A stretch of DNA of 64,000 bases from Moniliella sp. 'wahieum' (GCA_003971905.1 RSEE01000009.1:434001-498000), one strand, 5' to 3'. Positions 23,894 through 36,109 are shown, counted from the first letter of the stretch. Notes: generated by a model not told the origin, from the letters alone. Made by a program: numbers and translations.

Positions 23894-24190
23894 TCTCCGT
23901 GTTGCCTCCTCCCTTAACTTGGATCCCAGATCTATAGGATCTCATCTCTGTATTGTCGATTTCGGACCCACTCGCCCCTCCCTCCCTCCCTCTGCATTCA
24001 CTTCGCACCCTTTTTTATGGCCATGTCACCTTCCTCATCTTCATCATATGCCTGACCCACCATGTTATAGCGCCTACCCAGTGAAGATGGAAGTTCACCT
24101 GTAGAAAATGTTCCACCCTACATCTGCGGGTCCCCCGTTCCCCCATTGGCATACCCCATTTCTCTGTCACTTACCTTCTGTTGCGATTTG
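23894..24190. other. Spacer between convergent features
   Basis: C/T-rich, no supported gene. Probably the 3' end of the Skt5-like gene. Confidence 0.5.
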
Positions 24191-24745
24191 CTAGTTTTGT
24201 TTTCGCTCTCGTCGAGCTCGGGGAGGAACCTCGATGGAGGATTGTTTTTCGAACATGTCGATCCGGTTCTCAGGCACTGCTTTTGTGCGGTACATTCGTT
24301 TGTCCATATATACTCGGTATGTCCTAGTAGTAGTGGTACACCACGTTCCAAATCCACCATTTATTCTTTGTTTGGACGAAAAGAGACAGGGACAGGATTC
24401 AATGGAAGGACCAGCGAGTCCCTCCCCCCATTCTATAGTTGGTTCCATCTGCACCGAATGACGCCTGGGCAGACAGATATTCTCGCACCAATATACCGCC
24501 CATAAGCGTTTCTCCCACCAGGATATCTTCAGTAGAAAAACAGGTAAACCACATCCGGATCCGTAGCAGCTCTGCCCACATTTCGACATGAAGCCGGACA
24601 ACGAGGGGAACGAATCCAAGATGGAGTTAACTCGGGGGTGCCGATCCGGATAGGCTGGGCGAGACGGAACTGCAGTTTCTGATATGAAGGATTTTTCCTC
24701 TGCGAGAGAAGCAGCGCCATACTGTGATGTATGATACCTCGTCAT
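24191..24745 (-). CDS. Doubtful 184-residue ORF, unrecognised
   Basis: An uninterrupted ATG-started frame (ATG first base 24745) of 184 codons begins 33 bp after the stop of the zinc-finger/coiled-coil gene. Composition is mixed, rich in Cys, Arg and Ser, without low-complexity runs, and the frame is intact where real genes nearby are broken. That argues against it being strongly conserved coding sequence or else it escaped errors by chance. It may be 3'-untranslated sequence of the upstream gene. No motif recognised. Confidence 0.22.
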   Translation of the reverse strand: MTRYHTSQYGAASLAEEKSFISETAVPSRPAYPDRHPRVNSILDSFPSLSGFMSKCGQSCYGSGCGLPVFLLKISWWEKRLWAVYWCENICLPRRHSVQMEPTIEWGEGLAGPSIESCPCLFSSKQRINGGFGTWCTTTTRTYRVYMDKRMYRTKAVPENRIDMFEKQSSIEVPPRARRERKQN

Positions 24746-24778
24746 GATATTGACCAGATCAACACTGTGGTCTTGCTC

Positions 24779-25685
24779 TTAGGCCCTAGTGTCCGGGATG
24801 CGGAACCGCTCCATAAGGCTATTGATGACCGTTCCGACGCGCCGCTCAATGTCCGTTAATTCTGTGATGCGGTCCATCAGGGCATGCTCGCGACGCACGG
24901 CCTGATCGGAAAACGTTTCCAATTGTACACGTATTAACCTATCGTTCTGTTGGAGGCGGCGTGGAATTCACTCCTGAGGATGGTTAGGGAGTTCCGACAT
25001 TCATCACGCAGACTTTGAATCTCTTGCACCCAGGCTTCCCGCTCACGTTGATCCATGGAATTCCGCACACCGCCAGTGGCACGGGCGTGGCCTTGTGCGT
25101 TGCCTGCGTTATCTTGATCAACATCTTTTGGATCAGTTGCCTGTGCGCCTTCATCGTTATCTGCCGCTGTTTCAGGGACCGTCTGGATGCGGGCGGGGGG
25201 CCGAGGCCGGATGGCGGGGGCTCGTCCACGTCCGACTCGTCCATTTGGGCTGCCTGACGACCTCGCTTTTTCTTGGTGGTGTGGGTGTGGGCTGCACCGG
25301 CGATATTGCTGCGTCGGCGAGAGGTGCTCGTTCTCTGTTGGACGCATTCTGCGTGGGAGACCCAGGGGGCGATCCAGAGGGGGGCCCAAGGGGCAATTCA
25401 GGGGAGGCCACGTCTGACATATTCAATGTCAGACGGGTCAGCAGAGATGGTTATCCGCGCTCGCCGGTTAGAACCGGCTGAGGTCGTGCTGGCGTGCTGG
25501 CGCGCAGATTCCTCGGACCATGCCCGCTGCAGTGTGAAGTATTCCAGCGTGCCTATCGCACGCGACCCACTGTGCCCCGTTGTACACTGGTGACGTCGGA
25601 TGTCCCTGTGTCGAAAAGCCGAGTACTGTGGGTATCGACCACATCCGGTGCACATCCAATAGGGGGTGGGATTCTCGCGAGGCAT
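24779..25685 (-). CDS. Zinc-finger and coiled-coil hypothetical protein
   Basis: The ATG at 25685 (context AAAATGCC) opens a product of about 300 residues. Residues 10-38 hold a Cys2His2-like finger with spacing C-x2-C-x16-H-x5-H (W-M-C-T-G-C-G-R-Y ... R-R-H-Q-C-T-T-G-H). A Pro/Ser-rich linker follows, with a K-K-R-G-R-Q basic patch that could be a nuclear signal, and an acidic D-E-S-D-V-D-E segment. The C-terminal 120 residues are a strong coiled coil (E-W-V/R-E-A-W-V-Q-E-I-Q-S-L-R-D-E-C, then E-T-F-S-D-Q-A-V-R-R-E-H-A-L-M-D-R-I). The stop is at 24779-24781. Three or four frame switches are needed. The design suggests a DNA-binding dimer, but the family is not recognised. A further open stretch upstream (26061-25763, minus) could be an additional 5' exon. 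Confidence 0.55.
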
Positions 25686-26790
25686 TTTTGCAGTCGATAT
25701 AGCTGAAGCTGGAGTTGGAGGAGCAGGGCTCCAGCACCTCAGTGTCGATACATTGCCAGATTTTATGTGCGACTCGATTTTTCCCTGCACCAATAGCGCC
25801 CCAATACTCCTACTTCATCAGTTAACGCCCCTGGCTTGCCCAATCCAGCCAGCTGCAAAAAAGACTTGCCTAGTGAGTAGTAATATGTGGTAGCTATAGC
25901 AAACCAAGGAGGGCGAGCATAGGAGGCCCACATTGTCGGATACGCCGCCCGTGGACACGTTGACGACATTTCTGATGACCATGAGAGCCCGCAGGTATAA
26001 CACTGCTCGGACGTTGTTGAAGGTACAAAATACTTGGTACATTTATGACTTCTTTTTGAATCCATATCATTGAAAGAGCTTAAGGCTGGGACAGGGGAAT
26101 GTAATGCGCCGTGTGGTCCGGTCCTACGCGCCTGGACGGTCAGCAGAGATCGTTCTCTCGTGCGACGCGGGCACCACCAAACCCCCATCCCATCCGTTCT
26201 TTGCCAAGTGAGCACGTACGCGCACACCGGGCAGCAGCGAGCGGCCTGCTTGTAAGGCAAGGGGTGGCGATGGTTGGGGAGTGCAAAAGGGCGGTCGGGG
26301 AGGGGTGAGCACTGAGTATTGGCTGCAGCGTAGATCCGATCTCTGCCAAGGCCGAGGTTGTTGGCCGTAGAATTTCAGTCTGGGTTAGAAGGCGGGGAAA
26401 AGCTCAACTAGTGCCAGTAATCAGACCCTGTTTTTCAATTTTACCCAGCAATGTCACGTGTCAGCGGTCACCTAGGGTGATTCGTCAGTCTTCAGGCATG
26501 TCCTGTCCGGTGATACCGAAGGAGCACGGGGGCAGTGCGCAACGGCTTTGCGCGGTGTGAGGCTTGCAGCTGGAAGAGCGGCGCCGTGGGAGGGTTCTAG
26601 GCACGCGGGCGACGCAAGGAGCTGGCGCTGCAAGTGGCATTATGCATTGCGGGCAATCCGACGGCACTGCGACCACGTGTGACCTCCACCCCCACCACCC
26701 CCCCCCCCCCCCCCCAACCCCGCCGCCGCTGCCGCCGCCACCGCCACTGCCTTCACCGCATCGTCAACCCCTCTTGGAGCCACACCCGCT
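25686..26790. promoter_or_regulatory. Divergent promoter region of zinc-finger gene and casein kinase
   Basis: Holds the two divergent 5' regions. An unassigned minus-strand open stretch lies at 25763-26061. A 17-base C run at 26698-26714 lies 77 bp before the casein kinase start. No other supported gene. Confidence 0.45.
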
Positions 26791-28238
26791 ATGTCCTCGT
26801 CGAGCAGCGTCGTCGGTGTCCACTACAAGGTCGGCCGCAAGATCGGCGAGGGCTCGTTTGGCGTGATTTTCGAGGGCACCAACCTGCTCAACAGTCAGAC
26901 TGTCGCAATCAAGTTCGAGCCGCGCAAGAGCGATGCGCCGCAGCTGCGGGACGAGTATCGGTCGTATAAGATCCTAAGTGGATGTTTTGGCATTCCCCAG
27001 GTCTACTATTTTGGCCAAGAGGGTCTGCACAACATTCTCATCATTGATCTCCTGGGTCCATCGTTGGAGGACTTGTTCGACATGTGTGGCCGCCGGTTCA
27101 CAATCAAGACTGTGGTCATGACTGCCAAGCAGATGATTACTCGGATCCAGACTGTGCACGAAAAGAATCTCATTTACCGTGACATCAAGCCTGACAACTT
27201 CCTCATTGGTCGGCCCCACACCAAGGGGGCTAACGTGGTCCATCTCGTTGACTTTGGCATGGCGAAGCTGTACCGCGACCCGAAGACCAAACAGCACATT
27301 CCTTATCGCGAACGCAAATCTCTCTCTGGCACGGCGCGATACATGTCGATCAACACTCATTTGGGTCGGGAGCAGTCGCGCAGGGACGACCTCGAGTCGC
27401 TCGGACACGTGTTCATGTACTTTCTCCGCGGCTCATTGCCCTGGCAGGGTCTCAAGGCCGCAACCAACAAACAAAATACGAAAAGATTGGGGAAAGAAGC
27501 AAACGACGCCCATTGCCGAGCTGGCACAAGGGTTCCCTGGTACGTTCACCCTTACTTTGATTCCCAAGTTTATGTGGGTAGTATGATTTAACCTCCCTCT
27601 GACTGGTTTGCCTGACAGAGGAGTTTGGTATCTATCTCAACTATGTTCGTAAGCTCGGGTTTGAAGAGACGCCCGATTACGACTTTTTGCGGGAACTGTT
27701 TACCAAGGTGCTCAAGTCCATGGGCGAGGTGGAGGATGGAGTGTACGACTGGAATTTGCTCAATGGGGGCAAGGGATGGGAGGTGAGCGTAATGAACCAC
27801 CGCGAACGCGAACGGCAACGGCGGGAGGAAGAGCGAGAACGGCGGCACAGGGAAGCAGCCGCTCCATTGGCTGCCGGCCCCCGGCTGGGCCTTCCCACCC
27901 ACCCCAATCTCCGCAGGACCCAAGCAAACCTCTCTCGCCGCGGCGGAACGAACGGTCGCGTACTCCTCCGGCCACATTGGCTTTGAATGGACCGATACCT
28001 CCTTCGGGAGGGAACTTGACCCCGCGCGAATCTGCGCCTGCAGGTGGCCGTGCCCCCGAGGTGGAAGAGAGGCGGCTGTTACGGCCATCAATCCCACCAC
28101 GGAGAGGCACGCCAACGCCACACTTCGTCCCCGCCACAACGGTACCACAAACCAGCTGAGCAACAGGAAGCGCCAGCTCCAAAGAAGGGCAATCCGCTCC
28201 TGAAAATATTCACGTGTGGGTGTGCAGGGTCAGCGTGA
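26791..28238 (+). CDS. YCK1: Casein kinase I, membrane-anchored Yck-type
   Basis: Serine/threonine kinase of the CK1 family; Yck-type members sit at the plasma membrane by C-terminal palmitoylation and act in nutrient signalling, endocytosis and morphogenesis. The N-terminus has [13 protein letters not shown], the ATP loop; then V-A-I-K-F-E, catalytic Y-R-D-I-K-P-D-N near 27175, V-D-F-G-M-A-K near 27247, and the CK1-specific S-I-N-T-H-L-G near 27350. Exon 1 ends at 27540; the intron at 27541-27618 (GTACGT donor) falls in G-F-P/E-E-F; exon 2 gives N-Y-V-R-K-L-G-F-E and T-P-D-Y-D-F-L. A Pro/Arg-rich tail ends [13 protein letters not shown], so the two cysteines are the likely palmitoylation site, spaced C-G-C rather than the yeast C-C. 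About 455 residues; at least three single-base losses, two in A runs near 27475 and 27495. Confidence 0.93.
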
Positions 28239-29472
28239 GGACCGAGGCCTGTGCTGTGCGACCGGTGTACCCTTTCCTTCGCGTGCAGATGGCCAGTTCG
28301 CTATTGTCCTGCCTTGACCCTTGATCTGACCAACACATGTTCCGACCTATTTTTCGTTTACTCTCGTTGCCCTGATGCTGCCCAGAAGACAAGAAGCGTG
28401 CTAGTCACTGTTGTTCGCGTTCTGGTGATGTATATGTTTGTTATTATTCTTTGGATGTTGATGATCCTTTCCCTCGCTTGAATTGGCTCCCGGACCTGAA
28501 GCTTGAAGCTAGAATTCCGACTTGAAGCCGAACTATAGGCAACAAAGACCTTGGACAATCACGATCTGCTGGTTCGGTGGTTTCCTAGTTGGACTGTGGC
28601 CTGGCCTTCAATGCAGTGTAACATCGGAGTCTATAGTCGGCTCAAGCTGAGAATGATGTGCCTCCCCGCGCCAGACGAAGGTGAAGTAGTTGGGTATTGA
28701 AGTTGTCGAGCGTGGTGTGGAGAGGTGAGTGTGATAAGGCGCCCTAAGGTTTGAAACAGAGAGTGCATATATAGCAGGGTGCTCCCCGTATTGCATTAAC
28801 CCCCTCTGTTAAGCCCATCTTCTCTCCAACTCCAACCACGATCCCAAATCATCCCTCTCTATGCCACTCTACGTAACCCTACGACAGAAGTGGAAGGCAA
28901 GACAGACTCCGCTCCGTCTGACCCATCAATCTCGTCAGCTTAGTATGTTTGGGTAGACCTTTCCAGGTTGATCCAGCCTCAAAGCAACGTTATCACCACG
29001 AGAAAGCCCACTCCACGATGCCAGCTCCACAGTCTATGGTGCATTCGCCTCTTTCGCGCGAACGAGGATGAGGGCAATGACAATGACACAATCTTCTCCT
29101 CTTCCATCTAACCCCGCCCATCCCGGCCCCGCCGCTCTCGATCCATCGTTTTCATCCCAGTCACTCACACACGGACTTGACTACTATACCCGGCAGAATT
29201 CCCTGGCAACAGCAGCACAAACGTTTTTTGGATTCATCAATTCTCAGACGAAAAGAGGACGGGGGGCGGTGGGTGCCGCCCGATACTGAAAACATGTATA
29301 TTTGACGGGAGGAACGAAAGAAATAAGAAAAATCATGTTGGACTGCCGACGGACCAAGATGGCCAGACCACATGGAGTCCGTCTCTCAACCACCCCACTC
29401 TCTCAGGGTGCGTTGTCCAAAAGAGAAGAGGTCATTTTGGAGGATGCACTGGGGAAATCACAGCACTTCCTG
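28239..29472. other. Spacer between convergent genes
   Basis: No supported gene. It holds a GAAGCTTGAAGC patch at 28497-28510 and a TATATAGC box near 28768. A 73-codon open frame at 29068-29289 has no recognisable content. Confidence 0.5.
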
Positions 29473-31118
29473 TTACGCAGAGGGTGTTTGGGTAGCGTTG
29501 GTAAAGCACTTGTCCCATTCGCCCGGGCCATTGGCCCATTCCAAGTTACGCAACGCGACGCCCAAGGGGCAGAGCCCTTTGTGCATCAACTCCTCGTCGT
29601 ACCCCTTGTGGCCAGCCTGGACCGGGCACCATTCTTTGCGGACCGGGTGAACAGCTTCGTTGACGCGTACCCGCAGGTATTCGCCCTTGCTGCCGCAAGA
29701 CACTTTCTCCCAAGCATGTTTGGTTTGGTACGGCACGATCTTAGAGGCAGCCACGGGGCCCCGGTACTTCTTCTCAGCATGGGGGTAAACGGCAGCAAGT
29801 CGGTGGCGAACAGACCAAACGTCTGGGCCAAGGGCACAATGTTGGAATCGTGGGTAAAGTCAGCGTAGATCGTGTGGCCCGTGTAGGGGGTGAGGGTGGT
29901 GGTGTTGAGGGTGGTGATGGGAGTGGTGACGGGCGCAGAGCCGTTGAGGCGGGCATACAGTTCGCGCATGTAGCCCTGGTACGCGGCGCGGTAGAAACGG
30001 GTTGCCAGAGCCGTCCGGGTAGTAAAAGCCGAGCGTGTAATAGTAATCCAAGATGCGCCATTCGTGCGGTTCAAACGCACCGCAGACGGGGGAAACGGTC
30101 AAGTCCAACTTACCGTCGGTCACGTTGGCAGAGCCCAAGGTGGTGAAGGAGCAGTAGGACATGATGGAGTTCACCTCGTCAGCAGAGAAACTGAGCTTAG
30201 CCGGGTGAAGGCGCTTGGCCAGTCGCTTGCCCACAACCGCTTGAAGCGTGTTGTTGCCATACGTGTCGGTGGCGACAGTGGTGAAGTTGTCGTACGCCGG
30301 GCAGGTGGACGGGTCGAGGGTGTTGTTCGCCCCTGGCTGCTCGCTCAACGCCAGATCCAACTCGGGCAGGTTGGTGAGGTAACGGACTGCGTTGGTCGTG
30401 TCCATGTTGCCAGCGGGCCACTCCTCGTTGGCAAACGCTTGCTGCCACCAGCGTCCCGTGTAAAGCACACGGTCGCTCGGCACTTCGGACTGGTTGCCGT
30501 AATTGCCCGAGGCACGGACATAGGGCTTCTTGTCGGCCAATGACGGTAGACGGTAGACGGTCAAAGAGACCCGAGTAGTAGCCCCTGTTTTCCTCGTTTG
30601 TCAGTCTCGTTTGACCACGGAACAAGTGAGGGGGTAAAAACGTACTGCAATGCACCGTACGGCACCAAGTCACCGAACCCGGCCGGAGCAGGGAGGTTAC
30701 GGAGGAAGCCGAGCAACGGATCGGCCAACTCATGGTCTGGAATGTCCTTGAGCGCCTCGGCCAGGCGAGCAGCGACCTTGGTCATGCTTTTCAACGCACT
30801 TGGGGTAGGGTACCGTGCACCGTGGCGCTGCACCGTGTTGACGAGAGTGACGGTGCATCCTTCGGGAGGGTAGATGTGCTCGTCGGCGGCGCGCTTGGTA
30901 ACGAGGTCGCGTGCGTGGCGACGGATGTAGGGCGCGAGGAGGTGCGGGTCGACCCAGCGGGCGCTGTAGGAGCCAAGATGGTGGAAGGGGTAGGTCAGGC
31001 CCACGTCCTGGTCCAGCGGGCCGTAGCCGTCAAGCCAGTCGTTGTGGTCGAAGGCGGCGTGGACGGTGCCGGTGGCGGCAAGCGTAGCGAGCGTGGCGAG
31101 CAGGACGGTGGGACGCAT
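29473..31118 (-). CDS. Secreted histidine acid phosphatase (phytase/PHO5 branch)
   Basis: Branch-2 histidine phosphatases release phosphate from extracellular phosphomonoesters or phytate. The ATG at 31118 opens a signal peptide (about 21 residues, L-L-A-T-L-A-T-L-A-A-T-G, cleavage near V-H-A-A). The nucleophile motif R-H-G-A-R-Y-P is at residues 98-104, and the proton-donor pair H-D in Y-A-D-F-T-H-D-S-N is near 29855. Several N-x-S/T sites and paired cysteines fit a secreted glycoprotein. An intron at 30585-30645 (GTACGT donor) is present, with one base lost near it. Frame breaks also occur near 30010 and 29790. About 525 residues, normal for fungal phytase-like enzymes. Acid phosphatase versus phytase specificity cannot be told. 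Often phosphate-regulated in fungi, but no Pho4 site was verified here. Confidence 0.9.
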
Positions 31119-33447
31119 GGCGGAGGGGGAGACGAGGGTCTGCTGGGGAGGCGGATGTCGATCGGTCGATCAGGCTGGCTTTAAAGCTGCCAGTAACGCA
31201 GCTCGCACGAAGAGCGGAGCAGAGGCGCTGGTTAGCGGACTGAGCACGGAAGCGAGCAGAGGCGCTGGATCGCCTGCTTTGCTGACTGGAATATTGATCC
31301 GTACGTACGGCAGGCATGCTGCAAGCAGTGTGGTGTGCGCTCGTGGCACCGTCCCAGCGTTGCCGTCCAGCCGCCCGGGCCCGGGCGGGACGGGGGCAGT
31401 GGCGCACCAGTCACATCCTCGCAGCGTCCAGGTGACCGATGACTTGACTCGTCCAGTGACTGTCTGTGGGGTGTGGGTCGGTGGGCACCAACATGGTCGA
31501 TCAGCCGAATAATACGACGGCCAGCGCACGTACCCAATCGCAAGCATATGCCCCAGGCCGTCGTAGCTGCGGCGCCAACCATGGCCACCGTGACTGGGGC
31601 CCGGCCACCGCCGTGCTTCCAACAGCGTGCCGCCGGGCCAAGAAGACAGCGCACGAGCGCCAAAACTTGCTTGTCGTCCCCTGACCACCTGAACACCACT
31701 GCCTGGCCGTCCCTGCCTCTTCTGGTCCATAGGGATCCGCGCGCGTCCACCCCCCCTCTTCCCGGAGCAGCTTGGGCTGCCGGCTAGGCACGGCCCCGAC
31801 CGCACCCCTTCGCTCCACGCAGATGCACCTAACACGTGTGAATGTAGAAACGGTCCGTGCGACTGAGGCTGCATATCAGATGGATCTGATGGACATGGAA
31901 ATATTCGGGCCTCTCTGTGGTGGATGCAAAATCAGAGTTCAGTTTCCCCGCTACACTATATATGCCAGAGTACCGCCGACCGGGTGCATCACCCCCCCAT
32001 TATAACCCTGGCCCCCCATATAACGGCACGCCAGCGCATGCGGCGTCGTCGGATCGACACCTTCAGGCGGGCAGGTGCCTTTGCATGTGACTACTCTTCT
32101 CAGCACTACACTGGCAAAATGAGGATAAGGATCCGGATGTGCGTGTGTAAAGGGTAAAAGAAGTTCGTGGTCCGCTACTGCGGCAGGGGACGACGAGGGT
32201 GCAATCTGCCCACAAAACATAGCTAGCGAGTCGTGACTAGCTCGTATGTATTACTAGCAGGCGGTATGCGAAGTTCCTGTACAACTAGGAACGTGTGCTA
32301 CTACGACCGAATATTGGGCGCAGGTACGGCAGTCCGAATGAGCGCGTGCCGATTATTCCAAGTGACGAACATGCATCACATGCTGGGTGCGGCAGGCGGT
32401 AAGCCGGTACGCGCGGTACAGCAAAAGGGCAGGCACGGAAAACAGGTACTACCGTAAAAAGCTTCTTTCTACTCCGCAGCCTTGCGCAGTCCAAGATCCC
32501 TCCCACAAGTCGTCCCGCAACCGCGCAACTGGCGTAACGTCGATTACACGCATGGGTAACTCCGACAACTCAAAAAGTAACCGGTCGAGAACCGCGGGCC
32601 GCAACCCCCGTTCTCCTAATAGTAGAAACACCTGAAGGCACCGGACCGGCTGGTTCCTGGCTCCCACGTTGCCCACATTGGACGTTGAATACGTTGAATG
32701 TACTTCAAGCTGCAAGCTTCAAGGCTGAAGCTAGCTTCACGCGTAAGACCTCTCCGCGGTATACGCGGTACGAAACACCTTCACCAGTCCTTTAGCCATT
32801 TCATTAGCACTAGACTAACAGTGTTGGCATCATGCCCTGGGATATATGGGACATGGGACGGTCAAATCAATCCTGAGCGTTTTAGCCATTTGCCGTTACC
32901 GGAGGGTAGAAGAGTCATGGTTCATGGTTATAATGATTACCGAAGTGGAGGCACGATCACGCTGGAAGCATCTACTACAAAAGCCAGGGTCGTAGGATGA
33001 AAAAGGCAAATGAAGCTTGAAGGGGGGAGGTATAGGATGACGAAAAAGGGGACAGGGTGGGGCTGGCGGGGCTGGATGGGGGATGGGGGGGAAGGGAAAA
33101 TCAAGGGCCCCGTCAGTACGCAAGACGTTGCACTTGGTTGGGACGGGGAAAAAGCGCGACGAAACAGAAAAAAATAGAGAAAAAAGAAGGTTCGCCGATT
33201 CGGCGCTCGTCAAGGGTCGGACATGCATGCAGCGGAGAAGCACGTGCTGCTCAGCTTCCCATAGTGGAGCGGGGGCGGAGCAAGGTCGAAGAGTGAACCT
33301 CCGCAGAGGAAAGAGGGTTTGAAGCGGCGCAAGGCACTCAAGGGAGAGAGGAAAGGAATGTGGGTACCGGTGGCAGTGGCAGTGAGACAAGGGTGGGTGG
33401 GCAGGAGGGTCGTGCAAAGAAAGAGAAAAACAAAGAGGGAGAAAGGA
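31119..33447. other. Long spacer, 2.3 kb
   Basis: Upstream of the phosphatase and downstream of the next minus-strand gene. Open frames here are unsupported and overlap on both strands. An AGCT-word patch lies at 32702-32740 (CTTCAAGCTGCAAGCTTCAAGG). No RNA gene recognised. Confidence 0.5.
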
Positions 33448-36109
33448 TCATCGCATCATCGAACATCGAGCATCCGCATCATTGCTGCACGCTCCGACAA
33501 GCCGTTTCGAATTGAGATGCCAGGGAAGACGAAGGGCATGCTTGTGCGGATCGTGGGAGAGCATCGGGTCGTCGAGCAAAAGGAACTTGACGCGTTCAAT
33601 CAACCCCTCCCCGCCCTCGAGGGGGAGGAACCCGCGATCAAAGCCATAGATCAGTGCCTCAAATGAGCGCAAATCTTCCGGCGACAGTTCCTTGGCCAAG
33701 CACCGGTACATTGACCTGTGGGCCAATAAGTCTTCCTCGGACACCCCAGGTACTGGCTCCGACGCTACCGCATTGGACACAGGAGTCGCCGGAACCGACG
33801 CAGCAGAGCCGTACGCCGAGCTGGGAGCGCTGGGGCTCGAGCTGGCGCTGAGCGGGGCCGAGAAAGGATCGTGCAACAAGACCTCCACTTCTTCCTCATC
33901 AAGATGTCGGTTCCGTACGTGCCGTTCCTGTGGGACAGGGTCATGCACCGGGCTCGTCGGGACACTCTCGTGCGACAGGGCCGACGGTGCAAACAAGTCG
34001 CCTGCGTTGGTGGGGATCGAGTCGTGGACACTGCAACTGGAGGCGGCACTGGAGGGACGAGTGAAAGTACGTTTGCGCGTACTGCGTCCCGATCCATTGG
34101 ACATGTGAGAGCGCACAGAGTGCAAACTGCTCCGTGGTCGCACCTGTGCCGGGACATTCTCTTTGCCCGTTCTCGTACTGGTACTCGTACTCGATTCGGC
34201 TAGGCTAGGAGAAAAGCCTGGCCCAGGGGGGCACGCTGGAGCTGAGTTCTGCTTGACATGACGGGTTAGATGAAGAGGCGCAGGTGAATTCTTCGCGTGC
34301 GAGGTTGCATGGGATCCAGGCGGGGAGAAAGAAATTGGGGTTGAAGACGACGGATCTTGGGCATTGTGCTGGGAATGGTACTGTTCCAAGATCTGCGACA
34401 GATCCGAAGTCGTGGAGGGCAAACCAGGCCCAGAAACGGGCATAAGGGTAGGTTCCGACACTGGCATCGCGCTCGCCATATCCCCTCCAGGGGTCGAAGT
34501 GTAAGGGGGTTCTTCCAAGGGTAACGATCCTCTGGTGAGGTGGGAAGCGACGTTGAGATCTGGTGGAAATTCCGTTCACGAAGGCGGAAGATCTATATGC
34601 TCCAGAGGCGGTGAGAGGGGCGCAGACTCCCTGGGAAGGTGATCCTCCAGCAACCCAAGCCGGGGGCACAGCCTCACCTTCCATGGCAGGCTGGGTCTCG
34701 GTCTCCTGCTCTGGCAAGTAGGAGACGTCTGTATTAGGGCCAGAGAGAATCCGGACCCAGCGAGAGACGGGCGGTACTGAAACGAAAGTAGAGGACATCG
34801 TCGGTCCACCTTCTCTCGGCTATCTGAAGAGACGGGGAGCGGGAGGGCCCACCCAAGGCATCGGCCATTGGCGCATGTCTTCATCTTGGGCCAGCACATC
34901 GGCCATTGTGTTGGCCCGATGGTGAGAACGGTAGATCCGTCGCGAACGAGGTTGAAGGGGTTGAGGGGGTGATGCAGAGGAGGTGGAATAAGTGCCCGCA
35001 GGGCGATGAGAGGAGGCTACCACGACCCGATGTGCGGCGAGGAGCGTCAACCCGAAGGGCGGGAGAAGATGGCAAAGGAGGTGTGGTGGACTCCAGCAGG
35101 GTGTCTAGCGCAGGAACAGGAGGTTTGGCAATAGCCGGAATTGGAGCCGGAGCCGGTGGGGCGGTAGCACGAGGCGTGGCGCAAGGCCGCGGCCAAAGGC
35201 GGTAGCTTCGCTTATGGCGCTGTCTCCACTCGGCCTTCTGTGATTTTCGGAGGAAGGTAATGTGCGTTGGTAGTGCTGAGCTGGATGCCAGCCAGAAGAT
35301 CGGCGAGCTGATTAGGGACCTGCTGAAGCGTTTGCTCCAACGCCATCTATATGAGACCCGAACAATTGGTCAGGAACTCCGCAACAAGACAAAAAAGTTG
35401 GCACATACCTGTTGGGCCGCGCGGGCCATGGAGGCCCACATGTCGGCATTGGCCTTTGCAGCTGCCAAGTTGGCGTTGGACTCCTGCAGTTCTCCATTGA
35501 GGAGGGCGATGGTGGTGGCAGCCTGGGCGCAAGTAGTTTGGAGAAACATGTTCTTGCTTGAGGTGTCGAGCTGGGCGCGAAGCACGCGTACCTCATCGGG
35601 CGGGGGGGGCGGGGGGGGCGGGGGTACTGGGTATGCGGGGGGCAGCAAATGCCAGGGGTGTTGTGGGACACTTGTTTTGCTACTGAGCGCGCTCTGGGTA
35701 CTATGAGAGCTGTTGCCACTGTGGCTGGGCGGAAGCGCTTCGGAGGCGCTGGTGCTGGTGTGAGAGGCAGGGGAGCGGGAAAGCAAGCTGGACTGGGTGC
35801 TGAGCGAGACCGAGGATTGTCGGCTGCTTGGTTTTGTGGCCCGACCGGGTGGTGGGGACGTGATGGGCGTGGCAGGGATTGAGGAGCATGAGCGGATGGG
35901 GGCGGGGGGGATGGTGGAGGCGCCGGGGCGGGGAGGGGGTGGGGGCGGAGAGGGAGCGAAACGGAGCGTGTGTCGGGACGGGCGGGTGGTTTGCGGGAGG
36001 CGCGCAGACGGCGCCAGGCATCGGCGCCGAGGGAGGAGGGTACGCGGCGGGGGATGGAGGCAGGGAAGGAGGCGGGGCTGTCGCGCCGGGTGAGGCGCGG
36101 GGAGAGCAT
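33448..36109 (-). CDS. Large Pro/Ser-rich, coiled-coil hypothetical protein
   Basis: ATG (first base 36109) starts a Pro/Ser/Thr-rich region with a long proline run, then a coiled coil near 35590-35420 (V-R-V-L-R-A-Q-L-D-T-S-S-K, later L-L-N-G-E-L-Q-E-S-N-A-N-L-A-A-A-K-A-N). An intron at 35347-35408 (GTATGT donor, ATATAG acceptor) leads to Q-T-L-Q-Q-V-P-N-Q-L-A-D-L-L. After a low-complexity middle with several frame switches, an uninterrupted 340-codon block (34500-33448) carries a Ser-rich stretch, a basic R-S-T-R-K-R-T-F-T-R patch, the acidic D-E-E-E-V-E-V-L-L-H-D-P-F, and a helical C-terminal domain with R-C-L-A-K-E-L-S-P-E-D-L-R-S-F-E-A-L-I-Y-G. About 860 residues. The C-terminal 80 residues look folded. 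I do not recognise the family. It could be two genes, but continuous coding character argues for one. Confidence 0.6.

Noticed and set aside
28959-28980. CCAGGTTGATCCAGCC resembles the 5' end of small-subunit rRNA
   Set aside because: Only about 16 bases match and the following sequence is not rRNA; chance similarity.
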